Below are positions 9,001 to 12,337 of a stretch of 24,246 nt of DNA, piece after piece (positions within the stretch are counted from its first letter, which is position 1; the number at the start of each line of letters is the position of its first letter). Below the pieces are notes generated by a model. That model made no database searches, was not told the DNA's origin, and worked only from the letters and a program-made list of their open reading frames with translations. The stretch covers positions 1 through 24,246 of IMG/VR virus record IMGVR_UViG_3300010883_000453. One strand, written 5' to 3'. The position numbers and the translations under genes are program-made. Source of the stretch: a virus.

Positions 9001-10072
9001 TGACCGGGCGGCAGTTGCCAATACTGTTGAGACGTTGACTACGGTACAAGGCTTTAACTCAGTGGATGAGGTTATCGAGTGGGCTGTTAGTCGAGGCGCT
9101 AAAAGGGAGTCGGTTACAGCCGTGTCGCGTTCGCTAGAGGCGAAGTATTCCCGCGCCCGTTTAATTGACCCTAGTCTTCGTAGCGGGGCGTCAGCGGAGG
9201 TTCTTGTTCAAGAGGCTAAAAGGGCGGCTAAAGCCGTTAAGAAGAAGGACGCACAGAGGGTGTTTTTAGATTTGCTGGAGCGCCCTGATATTACGCGAAA
9301 TATTGATGGGGTAACCTCCCGCCACAGGTTGTCCAAAACCGTTCGGAAGCAGCTCTTTCTTGACTCGGTAGACGATATGACAGAACTCCATAGGTCAGAA
9401 AGTTTTTTACCAGACATTGTTACAAAGCCCTACAGCGTAGTCGAGGTAGAGCTGCCTACTCCGGTGGCCCGTGCGACCGGGACTGTATTTGATTCATCCA
9501 CCCTAGTTATTACCCCGCCTAGTAACGTTGCGAAAAAGGTTATCCCGGTAATTAAGCCGACACCCGGTTCTTCCCAAATAGATGATACCGCCAGTGCTTT
9601 TTACGGCAAGGGGAGCGGGGAAAAGGTGACCTTCAGGTATGTTCGTAACCCAGAACCGGCTCCTAATTTTGGAAGTTTATACGGGCAAGATGTTGAACCG
9701 GCAGGGATGTACGTCAATGAGGCGACTTCGGGCCATGTGCCGCCCGGCTACGACTCCGGTACCCTGACGTTTAAGTCACCCCTTTATATTGAGGCGACGG
9801 GGGCCTACCAAGATAAATCGAGCTGGAAGCATGTATTGTCGAGCCGATATAGAACGACTGCCGATTCTGTTGGGACGACGTTATCGCGGAGAATCGTACA
9901 AGATGGGTATGACGGGGTAGTGGTAATTGAGCCAGCTACTGCAAAACGCGGAAGTTACGTAAGTGAGATTGTTGATTTGCGGTCGTTTGTGACCAAGAGC
10001 GAGGCGTTGCTAGAAGACGTGCTCCAGAATTCTCGGTACTTGCATGGGGTTGGTGGGGCGTCTTTATCGTAA
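38..10072 (+). CDS. Giant multi-domain ADP-ribosyltransferase-like phage protein (3344 aa)
   Basis: A single frame of 3344 codons, roughly 360 kDa. Read along its length: an unrecognised N-terminal region (1-310); a possible ART-like domain (about 320-500); a HTTS...GLYVT ART-like segment (about 552-680); an Ala/Pro linker (711-727); ART modules at about 735-880, 895-1110, 1170-1385, 1590-1725, 1850-2150 and 2290-2520; a GNAT-like segment (about 2730-2875); a helical region; and a C-terminal ART-like domain ending GYDG...E-IVDLRSF (about 3182-3322). ART enzymes move ADP-ribose from NAD+ to target proteins. Only two modules keep a clear R / STT / ExE set. The stop shares its last base with the next ATG. 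ATG 38 has only a weak ribosome site and the frame is open upstream, so the true start may lie outside the window. The position before the protease and capsid genes suggests a virion-associated, injected protein, but this is inference. It may also be read in parts (see 8676-8879). Confidence 0.88.
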   Translation: MPNILKKRFLFDDVVETKGGYLAGTKRVTTQTKLMKHHRTLMYEDLYADTVTDALNVTKDSVDEVMAATAERGNVFVSKLDAYYVPTVTNPEFAKELDSLLIPWDNATGTRSLGKVVALTGEQGRELLNSNIGAMRWSGEHAQFITPRETLRKAMSKALRNTDAASLQISLPTRRALGVDAVLPRPVTAKLTTGVKTPPTVGSLNPITGIDDGSAVVFSKVTPLVEGTPEGLRILDGLEAHQSIIHAPRWPRPTPLSGTSGGWWDEYSRYSKAQAVGEPTDFLKVQKKTMDGFNWSTIDNHITASDIDRPAVSKVKIAPAPKGHKRLYNASTVDWDVDDYLEPHVSDWVKEVAGGAGDVPVEDITAPLVFMAEEPGDWMTSIVSRKLGKPNKAVTLEDIRDHGRLNIIDADIDDAIYKVGDFSETGEVIDLTGSRLKFHETALYSEGDVYSGAGALTDMPVGPEPHDFITGNVMDVKASLTGDDLIVFLRSEGVDLPDGVVAAPSSAAPPKVFIPDSSTRKGISGKAYMLDNPEKYASGRGAKDLAIYDDIRLPADGDLLVAQHTTSEKWITTFLDEGVDGTIPPPDRNLGKLTITESGVTVNTKIDTPGLYVTHSSDITSKPRVVIVTRADEVISSVESIGAGRKTGYGALYNGDALLNKHIPASDIAGKVLYSDAQWKATGQGWSYTPNPKSPYGKMFQLNARNEVVLAPAPVPAPVPAPALAPAKIDKFFLRTADDAIVVREEIEAIEDAWYGTPASFGERYPARALSDDVPGYTAYRKELQTAAREELGEEFTVYRLWDKNHFEAWKGGEDIGPLSTTLSKKRAESFRKMPANKGKDLVVTEIRATPDAMVMRGIEGELEVVLDFNELSFADSMKGMGPLSDIAPTPAPALGSARLKYLDDTLPFFLDNASETLRDTNKVLRELAEGGLPRGAPIPTTVNVADDIVAAASGKPGATSQVFADNVDMLDFLTQTTTLKEDVFLYRSVSPSVVEKTFGKSLSIGQVAGNDGFIQWSATSSAPARKAMRHKPERRTVLRIRAAKGTKGFYYGGENKQFILPRGTTYRLSNVEENVLVGYHPTKGGKMNLSRPIYSRVVTVESIAKVDGAVVAPAKTVTHRVPRGSSLTAMDEFARSTDIESVNVFTDTTSSVGVHSVVVQNDITNLSTGASNVYSKSMAAGISDQLTDEAYKAARNDTRLLQSYAGAKRELITDKYMQKVTDVQQKLDAVFTSPTTSNYLPDRVYTYAAIQEGQDKAWKGMQVGDAYSSPGYTSSTLGPHTVLESAGIEASTFESGKYVKRTIAGVPYSVVKVPAATQPTIVRYVLPEGQRALTSYDNLNVMLPRNTTFRVLGKELDVPVYQWTDDVGELRTVTGRVITVEPISLKNMAPTGAVKGAATIPLKLVPPPQMLPTIPVSPTSKLGKKASKLASQVPKAGKAKGRVRGYGGLSSERYMHPINDPLNQSATKAASKIGADLEIKYTLVEEAGSSGPASFRPVLEQTGRKVKTTGGRRLSKFEPAEQTYLATLDDARDIPVSLHLDDVMPVGRLGGGEGFESFIEKEFQERIDTPWAHRGRTTEKIKGARGSISKVDEVFRGTLSADALTEAELSMHAGAKTVFDNVPTLPQELVVYRAMRASELLEEGARDVAGAVGRAYANPAPTYLTTDIRRASRHAASMRKATPDAEVVLVQLRLEEGAKVLYMGDGNVVASPGTVFQLDELLPKVNTFESTLANSTKPAGSFGSFQEANLLRYKRSLLDPATPFSDDVFTASAFARPDEGMWDFPVLSGRQVPTTQSVNTSARLGKGTKLGIEWADHSFGAPIRGASTSVSDIIVMPSIREPVRNVTAEASTFDDGIKHFYRKYRDETDVNSWLREVPSVDTSSDIYGLGQVSTADDFISSHSLIDRDEIEAVRSWYTAKENSSEALSVYMHGMADGKNATLIDDVARGIEKPGLGALELQAREKWIPALDELIETSEGAFPRPYSRTAGRSAVDDVWPATYGGSASKGTMGVGDVHINRTYMHTTVHPHKAVLDAIENKTPTLTKDGTRAVYEDVTLTRVYIKKGDKVIQVGSQEAEEFLHGRGAAFHVTEVESNAILMEVSNIQSKTEGIDTAAWFPTLDPKRAAKVDTVFVRGDIITLESVAPQQVEAAAEIGARRGGVIVPVDTGGYIAADNSYSAAWKTALRERKEAGVYDGRYAIEDIVTDTYKDSYAGNGLTSQYASRPLDKAAAAKYVEGPQSFVPNKVKFDHEAAVKRARAADAGKKLPKKAVGHYTGIGSGEMNEISRLLDEAERLPSSRRMIRESGAWDPDVGLAETLYPKGGKFDTYAANRIIKAFNDGTLNFKWGDAEWAPRGQKLDGWLRMGLTARAGSGTTLRMQLSLQQALKYKSSPLPEDVILMRGIKGAHPGRMGGFKEGELFTNWTTGSWTGDPNLASSFGRLGGRTVDDIDDLLNLGKVTSDGSRVYSPAIVAAKKERGIMLRVKYPKGAPYTTAPDFFEEEFILGPSTFRIKKATYRGHGEASFHDVNWELRGESKALLPENAKAFADGQWGKLGLADDEIAELDQLQNFRDWLTKASQLPDDDILWVTTPYTRSDFVETLDALTDSAKYRAAVEEAAGAGREFLEGMASRAKLAGTIRPFQPPLTRWPVLSQIQVGEGSVYSVRHRVRVTIPYESIPARVLDLEYVPTAAAAEAIAPVQTQAALAEAAVKLVDDADVTFKRIARVTDEDFLPKTWLSDVDPDDARSVFTDTDIGARKIFVTEVKPADVAAHIKNGGSMHVSDSRKVGALVTDKGTVGNLFNSNGPGAGREMLLDLIENGDAKTLDCFDGFLPEYYKQFGFVEYKRVKWNDAYAPKKWDYGKHGRPDIVYMKYAGGNRATVRQRFIAGQSLTSDAQSAFERGAAISHQAEIRASFKGGAGGEMAKRKSLAAGRAVERNDKSRLILNQLAEPTDKRSPAWAIRFGDEGNEFWLGTSDVGPDLRRATTDRAAVANTVETLTTVQGFNSVDEVIEWAVSRGAKRESVTAVSRSLEAKYSRARLIDPSLRSGASAEVLVQEAKRAAKAVKKKDAQRVFLDLLERPDITRNIDGVTSRHRLSKTVRKQLFLDSVDDMTELHRSESFLPDIVTKPYSVVEVELPTPVARATGTVFDSSTLVITPPSNVAKKVIPVIKPTPGSSQIDDTASAFYGKGSGEKVTFRYVRNPEPAPNFGSLYGQDVEPAGMYVNEATSGHVPPGYDSGTLTFKSPLYIEATGAYQDKSSWKHVLSSRYRTTADSVGTTLSRRIVQDGYDGVVVIEPATAKRGSYVSEIVDLRSFVTKSEALLEDVLQNSRYLHGVGGASLS
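1690..2075 (+). other. Possible ART-like domain (HTTS / GLYVT type) in the giant protein
   Basis: Residues about 552-680. The segment starts with VAQHTTSEK (H564), continues with FLDEGVDG, and has GLYVTHSS about 50 residues later, before a mixed alpha/beta end. An early His-x-Thr and a later Gly-Leu-Tyr recall the H-Y type of ART fold (PARP-like, often written HGT...Y). No convincing third catalytic residue was found, so the fold is a guess from pattern. The preceding segment (residues about 320-500, around PLVFMAEEPGDW) may be a related domain but was not recognised. Confidence 0.35.
2168..2218 (+). repeat. Ala/Pro-rich linker encoded by a tandem 12-base repeat
   Basis: The 12-base unit CCCGCGCCTGTA occurs twice in tandem and is followed by degenerate GCGCCC units. 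It encodes APAPVPAPVPAPALAPA (residues 711-727). It separates the N-terminal unknown region from the first clear ART module. Similar shorter linkers occur at residues 318-322 (APAPK), about 888-896 (PTPAPALG) and 1113-1116 (APAK). Such sequence usually forms an extended, flexible spacer. Confidence 0.8.
2240..2680 (+). other. ART module 1 of the giant protein, catalytic residues intact
   Basis: Residues about 735-880. A helical N-lobe with GYTAYRKEL leads into FTVYRLW (R800), then LSTTLS (S820-T-T822), then EGELEVVLD (E862-L-E864). This is the order and spacing of the R-S-E class of ART enzymes (ExoS, VIP2 and C3 relatives): Arg and Ser-Thr-x contact NAD+, and the last Glu is catalytic. The usual LPRGT after ExE is replaced by LDFNE. 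This is one of the two modules most likely to be active. The target protein is unknown. Confidence 0.75.
2720..3365 (+). other. ART module 2 of the giant protein, catalytic Glu apparently replaced
   Basis: Residues about 895-1110. VFLYRSV supplies R988 and IQWSATSS (1018-1022) matches the STS strand. FILPRGTTYRL, typical of the strand after the ExE motif, is preceded by ENKQ. If the LPRG strand is aligned, Q1058 sits at the catalytic Glu position and N1056 at the first Glu, although a one-residue shift would bring in E1055. It ends with RVVTVESI, which recurs as RVITVEPI after the next module. Confidence 0.7.
3545..4195 (+). other. ART module 3 of the giant protein, pseudo-enzyme
   Basis: Residues about 1170-1385. 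It is closely related to module 2: SSPGYTSST (1272-1277) fits the STS strand, and VMLPRNTTFRV matches FILPRGTTYRL. The Arg strand reads VYTYA, so Arg is replaced by Thr. The ExE position reads N1339-L-N1341. With both Glu and the Arg missing it is unlikely to transfer ADP-ribose and may serve for binding or structure. Confidence 0.7.
4805..5215 (+). other. ART module 4 of the giant protein, ExE lost
   Basis: Residues about 1590-1725. LVVYRAM gives R1634 and PTYLTTD (T1666-T1667) the STS-like strand. The last strand, NVVASPGTVFQL, aligns with EVLLPRGTKFRV-type sequences, but the ExE position reads D1706-G-N1708. The NAD-contact residues survive in part while the catalytic Glu is Asn, so it is probably inactive as a transferase. 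Confidence 0.65.
5585..6490 (+). other. ART-like module 5 of the giant protein, divergent
   Basis: Residues about 1850-2150. The helical start (IDRDEIEAVRSWYTAKENSS) resembles the N-lobe of ART toxins. RTYMHTTVH (T2026-T2027) fits the STS strand. EAEEFLHGRGAAFHV (E2077-A-E-E2080) fits the ExE strand with catalytic Glu at 2080 but Ala two residues before it. It ends with DIITLESV, like the RV-TVE-I endings of modules 2 and 3. The Arg strand is unclear (PRPYSR is one candidate). Confidence 0.5.
6900..7605 (+). other. ART module 6 of the giant protein, catalytic residues intact
   Basis: Residues about 2290-2520. VILMRGIKG provides R2403, TNWTTGSWT (2426-2429) the STS strand, and FFEEEFILGPSTFRI the ExE strand with E2501-E-E2503. 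The spacing between the STS and ExE strands is longer than in module 1, with a GGRTVDDIDD loop between them. With module 1 it is the best candidate for an active transferase in the chain. Confidence 0.7.
8225..8665 (+). other. GNAT-like acetyltransferase segment of the giant protein
   Basis: Residues about 2730-2875. NSNGPGAGREMLLDLIENG resembles the acetyl-CoA pyrophosphate-binding loop and helix of GNAT enzymes (Q/R-x-x-G-x-G/A). TLDCFDGFLPEYYKQFGFVEYKRVKWND matches the strand-helix-YxxxGF ending common to the fold. Acetyl transfer is the family reaction. Whether this copy binds acetyl-CoA, and its substrate, cannot be told. It ends right where the nested AGGAGG site lies. Confidence 0.55.
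8665..8670 (+). promoter_or_regulatory. Strong Shine-Dalgarno inside the giant gene
   Basis: AGGAGG, five bases before GTG 8676. Among the purine-rich AGGAGG-like hexamers I could find inside the giant gene, this is the only one that is both a perfect match and well placed before an out-of-frame start with a long open frame. Confidence 0.55.
8676..8879 (+). CDS. Nested out-of-frame small gene, unknown function (67 aa)
   Basis: GTG start five bases after AGGAGG, ending at TGA 8877-8879, in a different frame from the surrounding 3344-codon gene. The product (starting MPQSDKDLLRGNLLHQ, ending EEQWKGMINLGLF) is charged and leucine-rich with even heptad-like spacing, as expected of a real helical protein. 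Over the same bases the giant frame reads an Ala/Gly/Ser/Gln/Arg-rich run (residues 2880-2948) unlike its flanks, which is how an off-frame reading of a real gene often looks. A further in-frame ATG for the giant frame occurs at 8810 after a purine-rich stretch, so a downstream product 8810-10072 (420 aa) is possible. No family was recognised. Confidence 0.5.
   Translation: MPQSDKDLLRGNLLHQTHNQLSREGQLSLIKQRFEHRLREERGEKWLNENRLLLEEQWKGMINLGLF
9575..10010 (+). other. C-terminal ART-like domain of the giant protein (GYDG type)
   Basis: Residues about 3182-3325. FRYVRNPE (R3200), AGMYVNEATS, LTFKSPLYIEA, IVQDGYDGVVV (around 3290) and EIVDLRSF (E3310) appear in that order. This order recalls small ART-like domains of large phage and mobile-element polyproteins, where a GYDGI strand precedes a final Glu-containing strand. 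The assignment rests on pattern alone. Confidence 0.45.
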
Positions 10073-10365
10073 TGCCGCGCATACTAAAAAAGGATTTGCA
10101 GGTAATTGCACAGAGGGTATCCGGGTCTGGTCGCCCCCTAAGCGGGGAGATAGGGGCCTTCTTGGTTGGGTGGTCACCGGAGAATAGAGCCCAGACTTCA
10201 GCTACGTACATTGTCCGGTTGGATGGTGACACGGTTGTCGCAGGCCCACGGTCCTATGAATCGGTAGTTAAGTTTGGGTACTGGGGTCCGGTTACCAGCC
10301 ACGCCGTAATACCAGATGTAATCGGTAGGGCGTGGCGATTTATTAACAGGGGGGCACCAGTTTAA
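10072..10365 (+). CDS. Hypothetical protein (97 aa), coupled to the giant gene
   Basis: Its ATG shares one base with the giant gene's TAA (TAATG), so translation is probably coupled to it. The product begins MPRILKKDLQ and has a compact mixed fold with beta-like stretches (GAFLVGWSP, TYIVRLDGDTVV, FGYWGPVTSHAV) and no signal peptide or membrane segment. Its first seven residues resemble those of the giant protein (MPNILKK). No family was recognised. Close coupling to the giant gene and distance from the capsid genes make a partner of the giant protein (chaperone, packaging or silencing factor) possible, which is a guess from context. Confidence 0.75.
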   Translation: MPRILKKDLQVIAQRVSGSGRPLSGEIGAFLVGWSPENRAQTSATYIVRLDGDTVVAGPRSYESVVKFGYWGPVTSHAVIPDVIGRAWRFINRGAPV

Positions 10366-10646
10366 TGCCACCCTTCCCTGCCCCCAGTTATCGTCTCTAT
10401 GGGGACCTTCCGGTTAAGTGCGAGCCCGATGAAGTCAGCGGGGTTCGGTTCATGGTTTATAACTGGGGGACCGGGGGGTTTGAGCGCAATGACCGCTTAG
10501 GTGTCTGTGTCTATCTCGGACTAGACCCCTATGCTGACCCTGAAGATGCGTCCGCACAGGACGGGTTTGATACCACTGTTTTGTCTGCACGTAGTTTTAA
10601 CAGTTACGTTGCTAACTTAAAAAAATTAAAGGGCCAAGGCACCTAG
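10365..10646 (+). CDS. Hypothetical protein (93 aa)
   Basis: Starts at a TAATG overlap with the previous gene and is followed by a 35-base gap. The product (MPPFPAPSYRLYGDLPVK...) has two Cys (VKCEPDE and GVCVYLG), an acidic stretch DPYADPEDASAQDG, and a basic end KKLKGQGT. No signal peptide, membrane span or known motif was seen. The tight three-gene coupling from the giant gene suggests one transcriptional and functional unit. Function unknown. Confidence 0.72.
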   Translation: MPPFPAPSYRLYGDLPVKCEPDEVSGVRFMVYNWGTGGFERNDRLGVCVYLGLDPYADPEDASAQDGFDTTVLSARSFNSYVANLKKLKGQGT

Positions 10647-10665
10647 AGAACTATGGGGAATTTAG

Positions 10666-10683
10666 GTATGCTAGAGTAGGTAT
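10666..10683 (+). promoter_or_regulatory. Promoter-like or processing element before the protease gene
   Basis: GTATGCTAGAGTAGG lies in one of the few true gaps (10647-10681). A very similar GTATGCTACAGTATGG occurs in the gap before the tail tube gene (17459-17474). TATGCT could be a -10 box, but no good -35 lies 16-18 bases upstream. It could also be an operator or an RNA cleavage site. Confidence 0.3.
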
Positions 10684-12337
10684 GCCGACGACTGAGACAC
10701 ATGCGCACAAGGCCGATATGGTTGCGAGTGACTTGGTTGCCGGGGGGCGATTGAATGACGAACAACGCCCATCTACTACAAGGAGGAACGCCCCTGTGCC
10801 GATAGAGGTATGCACTACAGATACTAACGTAAAGGGGTGGCGTTGGGGGTCTTCCGGTAAGTGTTACACGGGCGCGGGCGCACGCGCACAGGCACGCGCA
10901 CAAGGGGCGGCGCAAATGGCATCTGAGAGCCGGGGAGTAAAAAAGGCTGCCCCACTAGCTGCTCTTTTAGTTTTAGGGCTGATTGCCGAGAAGGTGGTTC
11001 TCTATGCCGTCCGTTTTTATGAGACTATGCACGTGGGGAAAGTAGCGTCTCACTTGGGGCATAAGTTGAGTTCCAACGACTCTAGGCCAGCAGTCAAGGA
11101 CCTATTCTCTACGATTGAGTCAGGGGGGGAGGTTACTCGGCGTCAAGTTGGTAGAGTGATGCGGGGTATGACCCTGCCCCAGATAAACCGTGTGTTTGGC
11201 GGTCTTCCAGAGGCCCGTAGGATGCTTAAAGCCTTGGGCGAATTAGAGAAGAGTCGAAAGGGTTTCATAGCGCAGGGTGATATGGGACCCAGCAGGTACC
11301 CGAAACCTAATATACCCGTGGAGCCGGGTGCCCTTTTGGCGTATGTCCAGAACTCTGTATGGAAGCAGGAAACTGAACGCAGTGATGTTGAGGTGCATAA
11401 GATAGCTCCTTTGTTAATGCACGCCATGCATAAACTTGTGAAACTTGCGGAGATAGCGTTAGTAGCGTTCTTCACACACGAACAGATAGAGCGGGGGCGT
11501 AAATATTTTCACGAGGACAGCGAAAAACAGGCGGATAAACGCAAGCGGAGGGAGGTGCGTGAGGACCTACGCACCCTGTCATTGAAAGAAATAAAAAAAC
11601 GCTATGGGAGTGTGCGTGAATTCAAGGCGCTGATGTCCCACCTTAAACAGGTGCGCTCAGAGTTTAGCTTGGGCCTACCAGAAAAAGAGTTCTACGCGCA
11701 AATAATGCGCAGGGCTCCTAAGTCCCAGTATACGACGGTCAGCAAAGATGAGGTCATTACGGCTACGATGTCCGAGGTTAAAAAGACGGATAGTGAATTA
11801 CGTATTGCGTGGGGGGAGGTCTACGCACCGAATGTGCCAGATTCACAGGGTGACTACATGACCGCTGATGAGATACGAAAAATGGCCCACCGGTTTATGG
11901 AGAACGGGCGTCAGCATAAGGTGGACTGTAACCACGATAACAAGGAGGCCCACACCAACGTGGTGGTGGAGAGCTTTATCGCCCGTAAGGATGACCAGAC
12001 GTTTATACCTGAGTCGTGGGTGGTGGGGGTGCATGTCCCTGACCAATCTATCTGGGAGTCGATTAAGAAAGGGGAGATAAACGGATTTTCGTTACAGGCC
12101 CGCGCAATGCGTAGCGCCACTACTTCTAAGCTCGAAGTTCTGCGTGAACCGTCCGGTATGGTGTTGGCAGCACATGGACACACGCACTCTTTTAACGTAT
12201 CGTTTAGTGACGAAGGTAGGTTTATTGGCGGGGAGACATCATTTGACGAAGGGCATGCGCATGCGATTAACGGTGGAACCGTTACAGAACCGGCTGGGGC
12301 AACCAGCCACATACATAGGTATAGTGTAATAGGATGA
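10682..12337 (+). CDS. Prohead protease, XkdF-like, with His-rich tail (551 aa)
   Basis: Residues 376-480 match the XkdF family of phage prohead serine proteases: VYAPNVPDSQGDYMTADEI (from V380), VDCNHDN (H418), ESWVVGVHV and GEINGFSLQ (S470). H418 and S470 are the likely catalytic pair. The enzyme would process scaffold and head proteins in the procapsid. Before it come a GWRWGSSGKCYTG motif (about 52-64) seen in other phage head proteins, a hydrophobic helix (about 90-112), and a long basic helical region. After it, from residue 498, come HGHTHSF, GHAHAI and SHIHRY, a metal-binding-like His repeat. The first 28 residues copy the major capsid N-terminus. ATG 10682 has a poor ribosome site, whereas in-frame GTG 10796 (V39) sits nine bases after AAGGAGG, so a 513-residue form is a serious alternative. 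Confidence 0.85.
   Translation: MPTTETHAHKADMVASDLVAGGRLNDEQRPSTTRRNAPVPIEVCTTDTNVKGWRWGSSGKCYTGAGARAQARAQGAAQMASESRGVKKAAPLAALLVLGLIAEKVVLYAVRFYETMHVGKVASHLGHKLSSNDSRPAVKDLFSTIESGGEVTRRQVGRVMRGMTLPQINRVFGGLPEARRMLKALGELEKSRKGFIAQGDMGPSRYPKPNIPVEPGALLAYVQNSVWKQETERSDVEVHKIAPLLMHAMHKLVKLAEIALVAFFTHEQIERGRKYFHEDSEKQADKRKRREVREDLRTLSLKEIKKRYGSVREFKALMSHLKQVRSEFSLGLPEKEFYAQIMRRAPKSQYTTVSKDEVITATMSEVKKTDSELRIAWGEVYAPNVPDSQGDYMTADEIRKMAHRFMENGRQHKVDCNHDNKEAHTNVVVESFIARKDDQTFIPESWVVGVHVPDQSIWESIKKGEINGFSLQARAMRSATTSKLEVLREPSGMVLAAHGHTHSFNVSFSDEGRFIGGETSFDEGHAHAINGGTVTEPAGATSHIHRYSVIG
10780..10786 (+). promoter_or_regulatory. Strong Shine-Dalgarno for an alternative protease start
   Basis: AAGGAGG, nine bases before the in-frame GTG at 10796. 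It is much better than anything before ATG 10682. It may mean that the protease proper begins MPIEVCTTDTNVKGW and that the upstream 38 codons are an extension. Confidence 0.5.

Noticed and set aside
10868-10915. GC-rich GCGC/CACGCG repeat-like stretch
   Set aside because: It is explained by Ala/Arg/Gln codons of the GARAQARAQGAAQ helix in the protease; not an independent repeat.
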